A stretch of DNA of 64,000 nt from Pseudovibrio sp. Tun.PSC04-5.I4 (lineage in GTDB: Bacteria; Pseudomonadota; Alphaproteobacteria; Rhizobiales; Stappiaceae): contig NZ_FNLB01000006.1 of the NCBI RefSeq assembly GCF_900104145.1, positions 1,075,001 through 1,139,000 on the forward strand, in the 5' to 3' direction. A program made the translations under genes and the position numbers. Under the pieces are notes generated by a model, which did no database searches, had not been told where the DNA came from, and saw nothing but the letters and a program-made list of their open reading frames with translations. Shown one piece after another: positions 17,881 to 24,453 of this stretch; position 1 is the stretch's first letter, and each line of letters begins with the position of its first letter.

Positions 17881-18501
17881 ATGTTTCCTATGGATACTAA
17901 GAATGACATGTACGTCAGAACAATATCGCCTGATATTGAGGCAATGTTAGAAGCTTCAGTGAAGATGTTCTGGAAGCGCGGTTATGAGTCAACATCCTAT
18001 GAAGATATCGTTGACGCTATGGGAGGGTCTTGCGACTTTGTAGAAGGCGTTTTCTCCAATAAGGAGGAACTCTATTCCGCCGCGACCAGGTGGTATCTTC
18101 ATAATTATGGCCGCCGTTTATTATCAGGCTTTGCCATGCATTCCAATTGCTGTGACGCCATACGGGTAGCGCTGTATGAGTGCGTGGATGTGCTGTGTGA
18201 TAAGAGCGTTTCAGATGGGTGCCTGTTCACAACGGGACTCTTAGAGATCTCAAATTCGGATTCCATACTAGCAAAAGAAATAACGGCTCTTCGCGCCACT
18301 ATGATTGACGCAATCACTCAGAAGCTGACCAACTGCAAAGACAGCCTAAAGGCAGAAACAGATATTCCGACACTTGCACGCTTTTACTCCGCAACTCTTC
18401 AAGGCTTAGCCGGTCAGTCTAGGGATGGGGCAACCAAAGAGCAGCTCTATCGGGTCGTCGATATGAGTATGAAAGTACTGAATTCCTTCCGTACCAATTA
18501 A
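17881..18501 (+). CDS. TetR family regulator, array member 4
   Basis: 206 residues. HTH region: ASVKMFWKRGYESTSYEDIV, then GSCDFVEGVFSNKEELYSAA. The tyrosine of the recognition helix is changed to valine/glutamate, but SNKEELY is retained. The C-terminal domain matches members 1-3: YGRRLLSGFAMHSN, YECVDVLCDKSVSDGC, FYSATLQGLAGQSRDG. GAGG stands five bases before the ATG at 17881; an in-frame ATG at 17890 is an alternative. The C-terminus is the closest in the group to member 1, suggesting duplication from a member-1-like ancestor. Confidence 0.85.
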   Translation: MFPMDTKNDMYVRTISPDIEAMLEASVKMFWKRGYESTSYEDIVDAMGGSCDFVEGVFSNKEELYSAATRWYLHNYGRRLLSGFAMHSNCCDAIRVALYECVDVLCDKSVSDGCLFTTGLLEISNSDSILAKEITALRATMIDAITQKLTNCKDSLKAETDIPTLARFYSATLQGLAGQSRDGATKEQLYRVVDMSMKVLNSFRTN

Positions 18502-18585
18502 ACGCCAGATCAATATCCTATTGTTTATTGCATATAAGAACAAATAAGGAACATTAAAGATATCACCGAAACAGGAGCTCTTTTT

Positions 18586-18954
18586 CTAGGGGGTGGCGAT
18601 GGTGACTTTGCTCGTATGCTGAGCTTGTTCGAAGTGAGTAAAGGCCACCTCACTCTTATTCATCGGAAAGCTTTTTCCGATGTTTTCGGCGCATACGCCC
18701 ATCCTGTTAATACACCGGCCTGTGCGATTACTCCATGAACTGTAACAGTGCCGGATAGCACGCTCCAAGGTCTCTTTGCCACGCCAAAAGCTTTTGCCAA
18801 TTGCAGGGCGAAGATCGCCATCCCACCAGTGTTCTTGTATCAACACTGTATCATTCGGATTCAGGCTGTGGTGCTGCTCAAACAGTGTCTGCCGCTTAAA
18901 ATGCAATTTTTGATAAGCGCGCTGGGCTTTGGATAACCAATCAGAACCGTGCAC
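18586..18954 (-). CDS. Unrecognised ORF inside the TetR array, opposite strand
   Basis: 122 codons from a GTG start, the only sizeable minus-strand ORF in the array. The protein is rich in W, H, R and C (VLIQEHWWDGDLRPAIGKSF, CYSSWSNRTGRC) and has no signal peptide or membrane helix. I do not recognise a family. No good ribosome site precedes the GTG. It may be a real gene inserted between members 4 and 5, a decayed remnant of a larger gene, or chance. It marks the boundary between the two TetR subfamilies. Confidence 0.3.
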   Translation of the reverse strand: MHGSDWLSKAQRAYQKLHFKRQTLFEQHHSLNPNDTVLIQEHWWDGDLRPAIGKSFWRGKETLERAIRHCYSSWSNRTGRCINRMGVCAENIGKSFPMNKSEVAFTHFEQAQHTSKVTIATP

Positions 18955-19039
18955 TTGATATCTTTATAGACAATGAAATTTATTGACTCACTACGTTATA
19001 TATCTTTGCTCTATTATTTTCCATGTCATCAGAACAGCG

Positions 19040-19067
19040 TTGAGCCAGAGTCTGGACTTCATATACT
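19040..19067 (+). promoter_or_regulatory. Leaderless-type promoter of TetR gene 5: TTGAGC-16-TATACT
   Basis: TTGAGC 19040-19045, 16-bp spacer, TATACT 19062-19067, then six bases (CGCCCA) and the ATG at 19074. Bacterial transcription normally starts about 7 bp after the -10 hexamer, i.e. on the A of the start codon. Confidence 0.7.
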
Positions 19068-19073
19068 CGCCCA

Positions 19074-19682
19074 ATGAAATCACGTGACATGACCGAAAAT
19101 CATATGACGTCCCCAGAGCTTGAGGCCATTTTTGACAAATGCGTTCAGGTCTTTTTACTACGGGGTTACGAAACGTCGACCTTGGACGATATCACCAAGG
19201 CAAGTGGTGTAACACGTGAATTTCTCGATCAACATTTCTCTTCCAAGCAAGAACTAACCAGTGCCGCCTTGCGCTGGTATTACATTAAGTACAGCCGTCA
19301 AATGCGTACGGAAATGGCAATGCACTCAGACCTCTATGCGGCGATGGAGGCTGTTCTCTTTGCATTCATCTCGATCAGTTGTGATCAGGTCCAGGCCGAA
19401 AAAGGCCTGTTTGTGCGAACATTTATTGATATTTCCTATGTTGATAAAGGTCTTAAGAAAGAGTTCGAAGCTCTTCAGGATGACTGGGAAACTCAGATCA
19501 TTGACAAATTTACACAGTGTCAATCCGAATTGAAGGACCCCACCGAAATTGACGTCTTGGCTCATTATTTCCTCACGGTCATTGAGGGCCTATACGAGCT
19601 CATCAAATATGGCACGCCTTGTGAGATGATGCGCAAGGTGGCCCTTATAAGCTTGGAAGTTTTGGCAGCACACATGAAGTAG
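19074..19682 (+). CDS. TetR-like regulator, array member 5 (subfamily B)
   Basis: 202 residues, starting MKSRDMTENHMTSPELEAIF. HTH region: CVQVFLLRGYETSTLDDITK, then TREFLDQHFSSKQELTSAAL; an aspartate replaces the usual tyrosine of the recognition helix. Core: WYYIKYSRQMRTEMAMHSD, IDISYVDKGLKKEFEALQDDW and YFLTVIEGLYELIKYGTP. The GC/cysteine region of subfamily A is replaced by QAEKGLFVRTFIDISYVD. The ATG at 19074 is chosen because TATACT sits exactly six bases upstream, as in members 6-9; ATGs at 19089 and 19104 are in frame but break that spacing. No Shine-Dalgarno sequence is present. Confidence 0.83.
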   Translation: MKSRDMTENHMTSPELEAIFDKCVQVFLLRGYETSTLDDITKASGVTREFLDQHFSSKQELTSAALRWYYIKYSRQMRTEMAMHSDLYAAMEAVLFAFISISCDQVQAEKGLFVRTFIDISYVDKGLKKEFEALQDDWETQIIDKFTQCQSELKDPTEIDVLAHYFLTVIEGLYELIKYGTPCEMMRKVALISLEVLAAHMK

Positions 19683-19928
19683 TGTTTATGTAAGTATAAT
19701 TGCATGTAAACACAGATAGCAACGGTCGCCTGACCCTGAAAAAGAGATAGGGCAGTGTCCTAGTAAATCGTATTCCCGAAAAATAGTCCGACTTCCTTCT
19801 TTAATCAGAGAGTTGGCGATTATTTCAGGAAATACGTTGTTGCGCCAAAGCTTTGCAGACTGTGAATTCAATTGATTCAGTCGAACCCACTGTGTTTCAG
19901 CGTTGTTTGCTATGTTATAAAAACTGGA

Positions 19929-19956
19929 TTGAGCGGAGCCGACCGCTTCATATACT
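19929..19956 (+). promoter_or_regulatory. Leaderless-type promoter of TetR gene 6: TTGAGC-16-TATACT
   Basis: TTGAGC 19929-19934, 16-bp spacer, TATACT 19951-19956, six bases (GATCAC), ATG at 19963. CTTCATATACT is identical to the gene 5 promoter. Confidence 0.7.
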
Positions 19957-19962
19957 GATCAC

Positions 19963-20589
19963 ATGAGCCAGAATAATCCTACAAATGATGGCGAGTTAAC
20001 TCCAGATCTTGAGAGCATGTTTGATAACTGTGTTCAGGTGTTTTTACGGCTGGGCTATGAAACGTCGACGATGGATGATCTGGCCAAGGCGGGCAAGGTG
20101 TCTCGCCCATTTCTGGACCAACGTTACTCTTCTAAAACCGACCTGACAGTTGCTGCTCTGAAGTGGTATTATACAAAATACGGTCGGCAGATGACAACTG
20201 CCATGGCGACGCATTCAGATATCAGCGCAGCTATGGAAGCGGGCCTGGTTTCCTTCATCGAGATCAGCTACGATCAGATCCGCGCTGACAAAAGGCTCTT
20301 TGTACGTACGCTCATAGATATCAGTTACGTGGATGAGGGCGTAAAAGCCGCGTTTGATGATATGCGGAATGATTGGGAAGTACAGGTTAAAGACAAATTC
20401 GCTCAATGCCAGAATGAGTTTATTGATCCAACAGAAATCGATGTGCTTTTACATTATTTTTTGACATTAGTGGAAGGCACCTATCAACTCATTAAATATG
20501 GCACGCCCAGTGAAATTATGTACAAAGTGGCGTTGTTGAGTGTGGAAGTGCTAGATGCCCATATGAAATCATCACACTTGAATAAATAG
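19963..20589 (+). CDS. TetR-like regulator, array member 6 (subfamily B)
   Basis: 208 residues, the closest relative of member 5: CVQVFLRLGYETSTMDDLAK, then SRPFLDQRYSSKTDLTVAAL, FVRTLIDISYVDEGVKAAFD and LVEGTYQLIKYGTP. It has an acidic N-terminus (NNPTNDGELTPDLESMF) without a basic arm. No ribosome site lies upstream; TATACT is six bases before the ATG. The high similarity to member 5, including the promoter, points to a fairly recent tandem duplication. Confidence 0.84.
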   Translation: MSQNNPTNDGELTPDLESMFDNCVQVFLRLGYETSTMDDLAKAGKVSRPFLDQRYSSKTDLTVAALKWYYTKYGRQMTTAMATHSDISAAMEAGLVSFIEISYDQIRADKRLFVRTLIDISYVDEGVKAAFDDMRNDWEVQVKDKFAQCQNEFIDPTEIDVLLHYFLTLVEGTYQLIKYGTPSEIMYKVALLSVEVLDAHMKSSHLNK

Positions 20590-20610
20590 ACGCGCGCAAA
20601 AGCACAGATG

Positions 20611-20672
20611 ACACACCCCGTGAAATGAGGCGCGAGGTGGCCCTTACAAGTTTTGGAAGCACACATGAAGGA
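20611..20672 (+). pseudogene. Remnant of the 3' end of another TetR copy
   Basis: This stretch, shortly after gene 6, matches the last ~65 bp of gene 5 closely at DNA level: both contain GAGGTGGCCCTTA or AAGGTGGCCCTTA and then GCACACATGAAG. Relative to gene 5 it lacks about nine bases and is out of frame after TPREMRREVALTS. No matching 5' part was seen, so only the tail of a former copy survives. It is closer to gene 5 than to the adjacent gene 6. Confidence 0.65.
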
Positions 20673-20792
20673 GCTCAATGGAAAATAATCTCTTTTGGGC
20701 TGCGAACCAATGAACTAAATTTATAATAAATGTATTTTGAACACTTAGATCACGCCCATTATTCCTTTGTTTTCCTAATAATATTCACGGCA

Positions 20793-20820
20793 TTGAGGAA
20801 ACGAATAGACATCCTATAGT
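20793..20820 (+). promoter_or_regulatory. Leaderless-type promoter of TetR gene 7: TTGAGG-16-TATAGT
   Basis: TTGAGG 20793-20798, 16-bp spacer, TATAGT 20815-20820, six bases (TGGTTC), ATG at 20827. Confidence 0.7.
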
Positions 20821-20826
20821 TGGTTC

Positions 20827-21450
20827 ATGTGCGCAAAAAAACTCGAAACCTGTGATGATTTATCCGCTGACATAGAGTGCGTCTATGAACGATGCGTGGA
20901 AATATTTCTTCGTCATGGGTATGAGCGTGTTTCCCTAGAGGATCTCGAAGAAATATGTCGTGTTCCTCACGGAACTCTAACCACAAAATATAACAGCAAA
21001 CAACAATTGGCCGCTGCAGCTATAGACTGGTATTACTCAAAATATAGCCAAAGAATGAAATCTGCTATGGAGCAGCAGACTGATATTTGCTCGGCTGTAA
21101 AAGCTGCTCTCTATGCTTTTATTGAATTCAATTATACTCAGGGTGAAGTGTCAAAGGACCACTATGTTCGCAGTATTATTGATATCTCGCGCATAGATAC
21201 TGAATTGAATCAGGAATTTGAGAGACTACAACACGATTGGGAACTTAGTTTTATTGGTAAGTTTGAACAATATAGAGATCAGCTATCTGATCCTTCAAAA
21301 GCTGAAGGGTTGGCGCAATTTTATCTGACAACGATTGAGGGCCTCTATGAGGTTATAAAGTCAAAGCCTCCAAGACCAATGGTGTTTGGTGTTGCAGACC
21401 TCAGCCTTGATGTTGTTAAGGCGAACCTAAAGCAATCGCCCGAGCATTGA
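20827..21450 (+). CDS. TetR-like regulator, array member 7 (subfamily B)
   Basis: 207 residues. HTH region: CVEIFLRHGYERVSLEDLEE, then VPHGTLTTKYNSKQQLAAAA. Core: WYYSKYSQRMKSAMEQQTD, IIDISRIDTELNQEFERLQH and FYLTTIEGLYEVIKSKPP. The HS motif of the other copies (A.HS) is QQT here. The gene is visibly more A/T-rich than its neighbours. It has no ribosome site; the -10-like TATAGT is six bases before the ATG. Confidence 0.83.
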   Translation: MCAKKLETCDDLSADIECVYERCVEIFLRHGYERVSLEDLEEICRVPHGTLTTKYNSKQQLAAAAIDWYYSKYSQRMKSAMEQQTDICSAVKAALYAFIEFNYTQGEVSKDHYVRSIIDISRIDTELNQEFERLQHDWELSFIGKFEQYRDQLSDPSKAEGLAQFYLTTIEGLYEVIKSKPPRPMVFGVADLSLDVVKANLKQSPEH

Positions 21451-21493
21451 GCTGTTTGATTTTGCCGATGTTTACCACGTTAGAAGGCGTAAG

Positions 21494-21521
21494 TTGCTCA
21501 GCTGAACGTCAATCCTATAGT
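21494..21521 (+). promoter_or_regulatory. Leaderless-type promoter of TetR gene 8: TTGCTC-16-TATAGT
   Basis: TTGCTC 21494-21499, 16-bp spacer, TATAGT 21516-21521, six bases (TGCAGC), ATG at 21528. ATCCTATAGTTG is shared with the gene 7 promoter. Confidence 0.7.
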
Positions 21522-21527
21522 TGCAGC

Positions 21528-22148
21528 ATGACCAGTTCTGCATACCACGTGGAGGATAGCCTCTCACCAGTCCTTGAAGAAGTTCTGGATGATTGTTTGA
21601 AGCTATTGCTTCTACGTGGTTATGAAGAAGCCTCCCTAGAAGAACTCGCAGTGGCAGGTGGAACCTACAAAGGGTTCATCCTTTCACATTTCACAACCAA
21701 AAAGCAGTTCTGTATGGCCGCTGTGAAATGGCACTTTTCCAAAAATATGAGGCAGTTAGGGGCAATTCTTGCGATTCATTCAGAAATTTATTCCGCCGTT
21801 GAAGCCCTTCTTTATGAGTACATAGAATTGGTCACTGAACAATGCCGAGCAGGAAAGGGGATACTCTTTCATTCCCTATTGGATATTTGCCGCTTGGATG
21901 CCGATTTAATTATGACGCTTGCTGAAATAAAACGCGATGCAACTGAACGGTTTATGCTCAAATTCATTCAATGCGAAGTAGATCTGAAGGTTCCCGCAGA
22001 AGCCGCAGGACTTGCAGCCTTTTACATTACAGTTGTTGAGGGGCTGGCAGTTCAGGCACGCGCTGGTATGTCTTCAAACTCTCTGTATCAGACTGCAGAT
22101 TTTAGTCTTGTTGTGCTAGGGAGGCGCTTGAAAACCCCTGTTCTGTGA
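21528..22148 (+). CDS. TetR-like regulator, array member 8 (subfamily B)
   Basis: 206 residues from the ATG at 21528. The open frame extends 27 codons upstream to 21447, but that stretch contains the promoter, so the shorter form is preferred. HTH region: CLKLLLLRGYEEASLEELAV, then TYKGFILSHFTTKKQFCMAA. Core: RQLGAILAIHSEIYSAVEAL, LYEYIELV, LLDICRLDADL and FYITVVEGLAVQARAG. It is most like member 9; together they form a second pair in subfamily B. Confidence 0.83.
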   Translation: MTSSAYHVEDSLSPVLEEVLDDCLKLLLLRGYEEASLEELAVAGGTYKGFILSHFTTKKQFCMAAVKWHFSKNMRQLGAILAIHSEIYSAVEALLYEYIELVTEQCRAGKGILFHSLLDICRLDADLIMTLAEIKRDATERFMLKFIQCEVDLKVPAEAAGLAAFYITVVEGLAVQARAGMSSNSLYQTADFSLVVLGRRLKTPVL

Positions 22149-22275
22149 GGTCTGTCAGCCAAGTAAAGGATTTGCACGAAAGCAACCTAGCTACGGGGCC
22201 TTACAAACAGTGAAGGAATACAACATATATCGATGCCTCCGTTTTGGAGTTGGTATCCATATGCTCAGAACCAGA

Positions 22276-22303
22276 TTGCTGGTTTCGCCCCGCTGCGTAT
22301 ACT
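22276..22303 (+). promoter_or_regulatory. Leaderless-type promoter of TetR gene 9: TTGCTG-16-TATACT
   Basis: TTGCTG 22276-22281, 16-bp spacer, TATACT 22298-22303, six bases (CGGTAT), ATG at 22310. Confidence 0.7.
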
Positions 22304-22309
22304 CGGTAT

Positions 22310-22930
22310 ATGTCCTCATTAGACCCCATACACGAGGGTGAACTCTCACCTGAACTCGAAACAACGTTAGATGCCTGCGTAAAGGTGTTTATGCTGCAGG
22401 GCTTCCAACATGCGACACTGGAAGACGTTGCAGCTGCCAGCGGAACATCGCGAGAGTTTATAGAACAGCACTTCGCCACCAAAGAGCAGTTTTGTTCTGC
22501 GGCCCTACGCTGGTACTTCTCCAAATTCTATCGTCAGCTGAGATCCGTACTGGCGTTGCATTCTGAGCTCTACCCGGCTGTTGAAGCCGTTCTTTATGAG
22601 TATATAGAACTGTCCTGCGAGCAGTATGACGCTGGCACTGCACTGAGATTTCACACTCTGATGGATATCGCCGGTCTGGATGAAGACCTCGCTGAAGAGC
22701 TTCGTAAAATGAAGGTTGAAGGTATGGAGCATTTCCTCTTCAAGTTCACCCAGTGCAAGGGGGAGCTGACAGGAAATGATGAAGCAACGGGGTTGGCTCA
22801 ATTCTATTCCACGGTGGTTGAAGGTCTTTCCATCATGGTCCAGAATGGTATGTCTCACGACGCCCTCTACAAAACGGCAAACCTGAGCCTTGAGGTTCTG
22901 GAAAATCATCTCAAAAAAGGCAGTAACTGA
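22310..22930 (+). CDS. TetR-like regulator, array member 9 (subfamily B)
   Basis: 206 residues from the ATG at 22310; the open frame upstream to 22244 again covers the promoter. Acidic N-terminus (SSLDPIHEGELSPELETTL), HTH CVKVFMLQGFQHATLEDVAA, then SREFIEQHFATKEQFCSAAL, with glutamate in place of the recognition-helix tyrosine. Core: RQLRSVLALHSELYPAVEAV, LYEYIELSCEQYDAG, LMDIAGLDEDLAEEL and FYSTVVEGLSIMVQNGMS. No Shine-Dalgarno sequence. It closes the series of nine paralogues. Confidence 0.84.
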   Translation: MSSLDPIHEGELSPELETTLDACVKVFMLQGFQHATLEDVAAASGTSREFIEQHFATKEQFCSAALRWYFSKFYRQLRSVLALHSELYPAVEAVLYEYIELSCEQYDAGTALRFHTLMDIAGLDEDLAEELRKMKVEGMEHFLFKFTQCKGELTGNDEATGLAQFYSTVVEGLSIMVQNGMSHDALYKTANLSLEVLENHLKKGSN

Positions 22931-22956
22931 TAAGCTGTATTCAAAGGGTACGCCTG

Positions 22957-22976
22957 TGCCGGAAACTGTTCTGGCA
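22957..22976. promoter_or_regulatory. Inverted repeat upstream of TetR gene 10
   Basis: TGCCGGAA and TTCTGGCA flank four bases (one mismatch), 20 bp before the GTG at 22997. It is a candidate operator for the tenth regulator. Confidence 0.4.
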
Positions 22977-22996
22977 TGACGTAGTAAGGTGGTCTG

Positions 22997-23563
22997 GTGC
23001 CAAGGGGAAACAATCTCCATCAAACAATTCTGGATGCGGCCCTAGAGCTTTTCTTAAGGCACGGTTACGCCAACATCTCTATTGCAGAAATCAGCGAGAA
23101 GAGTGGCGCGGCAACAGGCGATATCTATCAATACTTCAAGGGAAAACCGGATATCGCAGTTGCCTTGTGGAACCAGTCTGTAAACGGCTGGCGCACGCAA
23201 ACAAGAAACACACCCCAGACTCATAGCGTGGAAGACGCCATAAAAGCCTCGGTCTCAGGTCTTTTGAAATGGGGGAGTGAGAAGCCTCAGCAGTTCCGCG
23301 TTTTTGAGGAGTTCAAGGTCAAAGCGCAGACGGAAGTCGGGTTTGTCACAATCAAAGAGCAGATACACGCCGTCCACCTACAGGGAGAGGCGCTCTACAG
23401 CACGTGGAGAGGTCTTGGAGCTGTAAAGGATATCTCATGGAATATTGCCTCATGCCTCATTGTGGGGCCTTCCTACGCGTTCCTGAACACGGAAGAGACA
23501 GTCACAGTAAAGGATCGTGAGGTTTTGGTAGAGATGGCATGGGAAGCGGTAAAGCAGCCCTAG
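22997..23563 (+). CDS. TetR family regulator, tenth in the row, separate lineage
   Basis: 188 residues from a GTG with AAGG seven bases upstream. It has a canonical TetR N-terminus (ILDAALELFLRHGYANISIA, then GAATGDIYQYFKGKPDIAVA). Its C-terminal domain (SGLLKWGSEKPQQFRVFEEF) is unlike that of members 1-9, so it is a TetR protein by fold but not part of the recent duplication series. It is last before a convergent HAD gene. No obvious target gene lies beside it. Confidence 0.85.
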   Translation: MPRGNNLHQTILDAALELFLRHGYANISIAEISEKSGAATGDIYQYFKGKPDIAVALWNQSVNGWRTQTRNTPQTHSVEDAIKASVSGLLKWGSEKPQQFRVFEEFKVKAQTEVGFVTIKEQIHAVHLQGEALYSTWRGLGAVKDISWNIASCLIVGPSYAFLNTEETVTVKDREVLVEMAWEAVKQP

Positions 23564-23590
23564 ACCCCACGGCCCAACAAAAAGCCTGTT

Positions 23591-24208
23591 CTAAGCTTCT
23601 TTCAGCACCTTCAGGATTTGCTCTTTGGTTTTTGGAGTAAAGTGTAACGCCTTCCAGCCCATATCCTGAGCGGCAATCACGTTCTCTTCCCGGTCATCAA
23701 TCAGCAATATACGCGCAGGGGAAATACCCAGGCTCGTTGATATGTGTATGAAGTAATCTGCATTGGGCTTGACGCATCCCATAGGGCCGGATGCGAAGAT
23801 CGTCTCTACCCGGTTGCTATAGCCCATATCCTCGCCAATATAGCGGACACGATGTGCCTCGTTGTTGGTGGCAATCACCTGACGCACCCCCGCTTGGGAG
23901 AGTGTCCCCATGAGCGCGATCAAATCTTGATCCGGGTGAGCATCCCGTTCAAACCAGTAATGCATAAAGTCATCCAGATTGCCCGTATAACCAACGATCG
24001 CCGCCCATTGCTGCAAAGGTTTTTTTAAATCCACTTTGCCAATAAGAACATCCTCATAGTGTTCTGAGAAGATGACCTTCGCAAAGGAGGGCCAGGAAAC
24101 GTCTAGGTCCTCTTCAAACTTCTGAACCCACTCAAACCGGTCATTGACGAGATTCCGGTTCAACACACCGTCAAAATCCCATGCAATCACGTCGATATCC
24201 TGCAACAT
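23591..24208 (-). CDS. HAD superfamily hydrolase
   Basis: 205 residues, cytoplasmic. HAD motifs in order: I WDFDGVLN (nucleophile Asp), II ATNNEA, III lysine in GCVKPNADYF, IV LLIDDREENV. The cap insert between motifs I and II is the C1 helical type (subfamily IA, like phosphoglycolate phosphatase or haloacid dehalogenase). The substrate is unknown. It converges on the last TetR gene with only 27 bp between the stops. Confidence 0.85.
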   Translation of the reverse strand: MLQDIDVIAWDFDGVLNRNLVNDRFEWVQKFEEDLDVSWPSFAKVIFSEHYEDVLIGKVDLKKPLQQWAAIVGYTGNLDDFMHYWFERDAHPDQDLIALMGTLSQAGVRQVIATNNEAHRVRYIGEDMGYSNRVETIFASGPMGCVKPNADYFIHISTSLGISPARILLIDDREENVIAAQDMGWKALHFTPKTKEQILKVLKEA

Positions 24209-24453
24209 ATTGAGGCCTTCCTCATGACAGATAAACCTGCATCAAGCTCGCAGTATATCTGAGGTCGTAAGAAGTGATCCTTAACGACAATATTATAGGG
24301 AAGGGGCAGTGGTAAGGTGTGTGCAGCTAGCATCAATAAAGTGTCAACTCGCGACCTTTTTGAGTGGGCTTCTTGACAATTTTATCAATACCCTTGAACT
24401 GTGCATCAAAAGAACAAGTCTAGAACACCAAGAAGTACGGAAGTGCGCCAAGC

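Noticed and set aside
19686..19871. 61-codon minus-strand ORF between TetR members 5 and 6
   Set aside because: No convincing ribosome site, no recognisable family, and length within chance for this A/T content. It could be a decayed fragment, but nothing supports it as a gene.
21447..21527. N-terminal extension of TetR member 8
   Set aside because: The stretch contains the -35 and -10 elements; the shorter protein matches the N-termini and promoter-to-ATG distance of members 5-7 and 9.
22244..22309. N-terminal extension of TetR member 9
   Set aside because: It covers the promoter; the ATG at 22310 lies exactly six bases after TATACT as in the sister genes.
15043..23563. CRISPR or short tandem repeat explanation for the repeated pattern
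   Set aside because: The repeat unit is a whole diverged gene of about 0.6-0.9 kb; no short direct repeats with regular spacers were seen.
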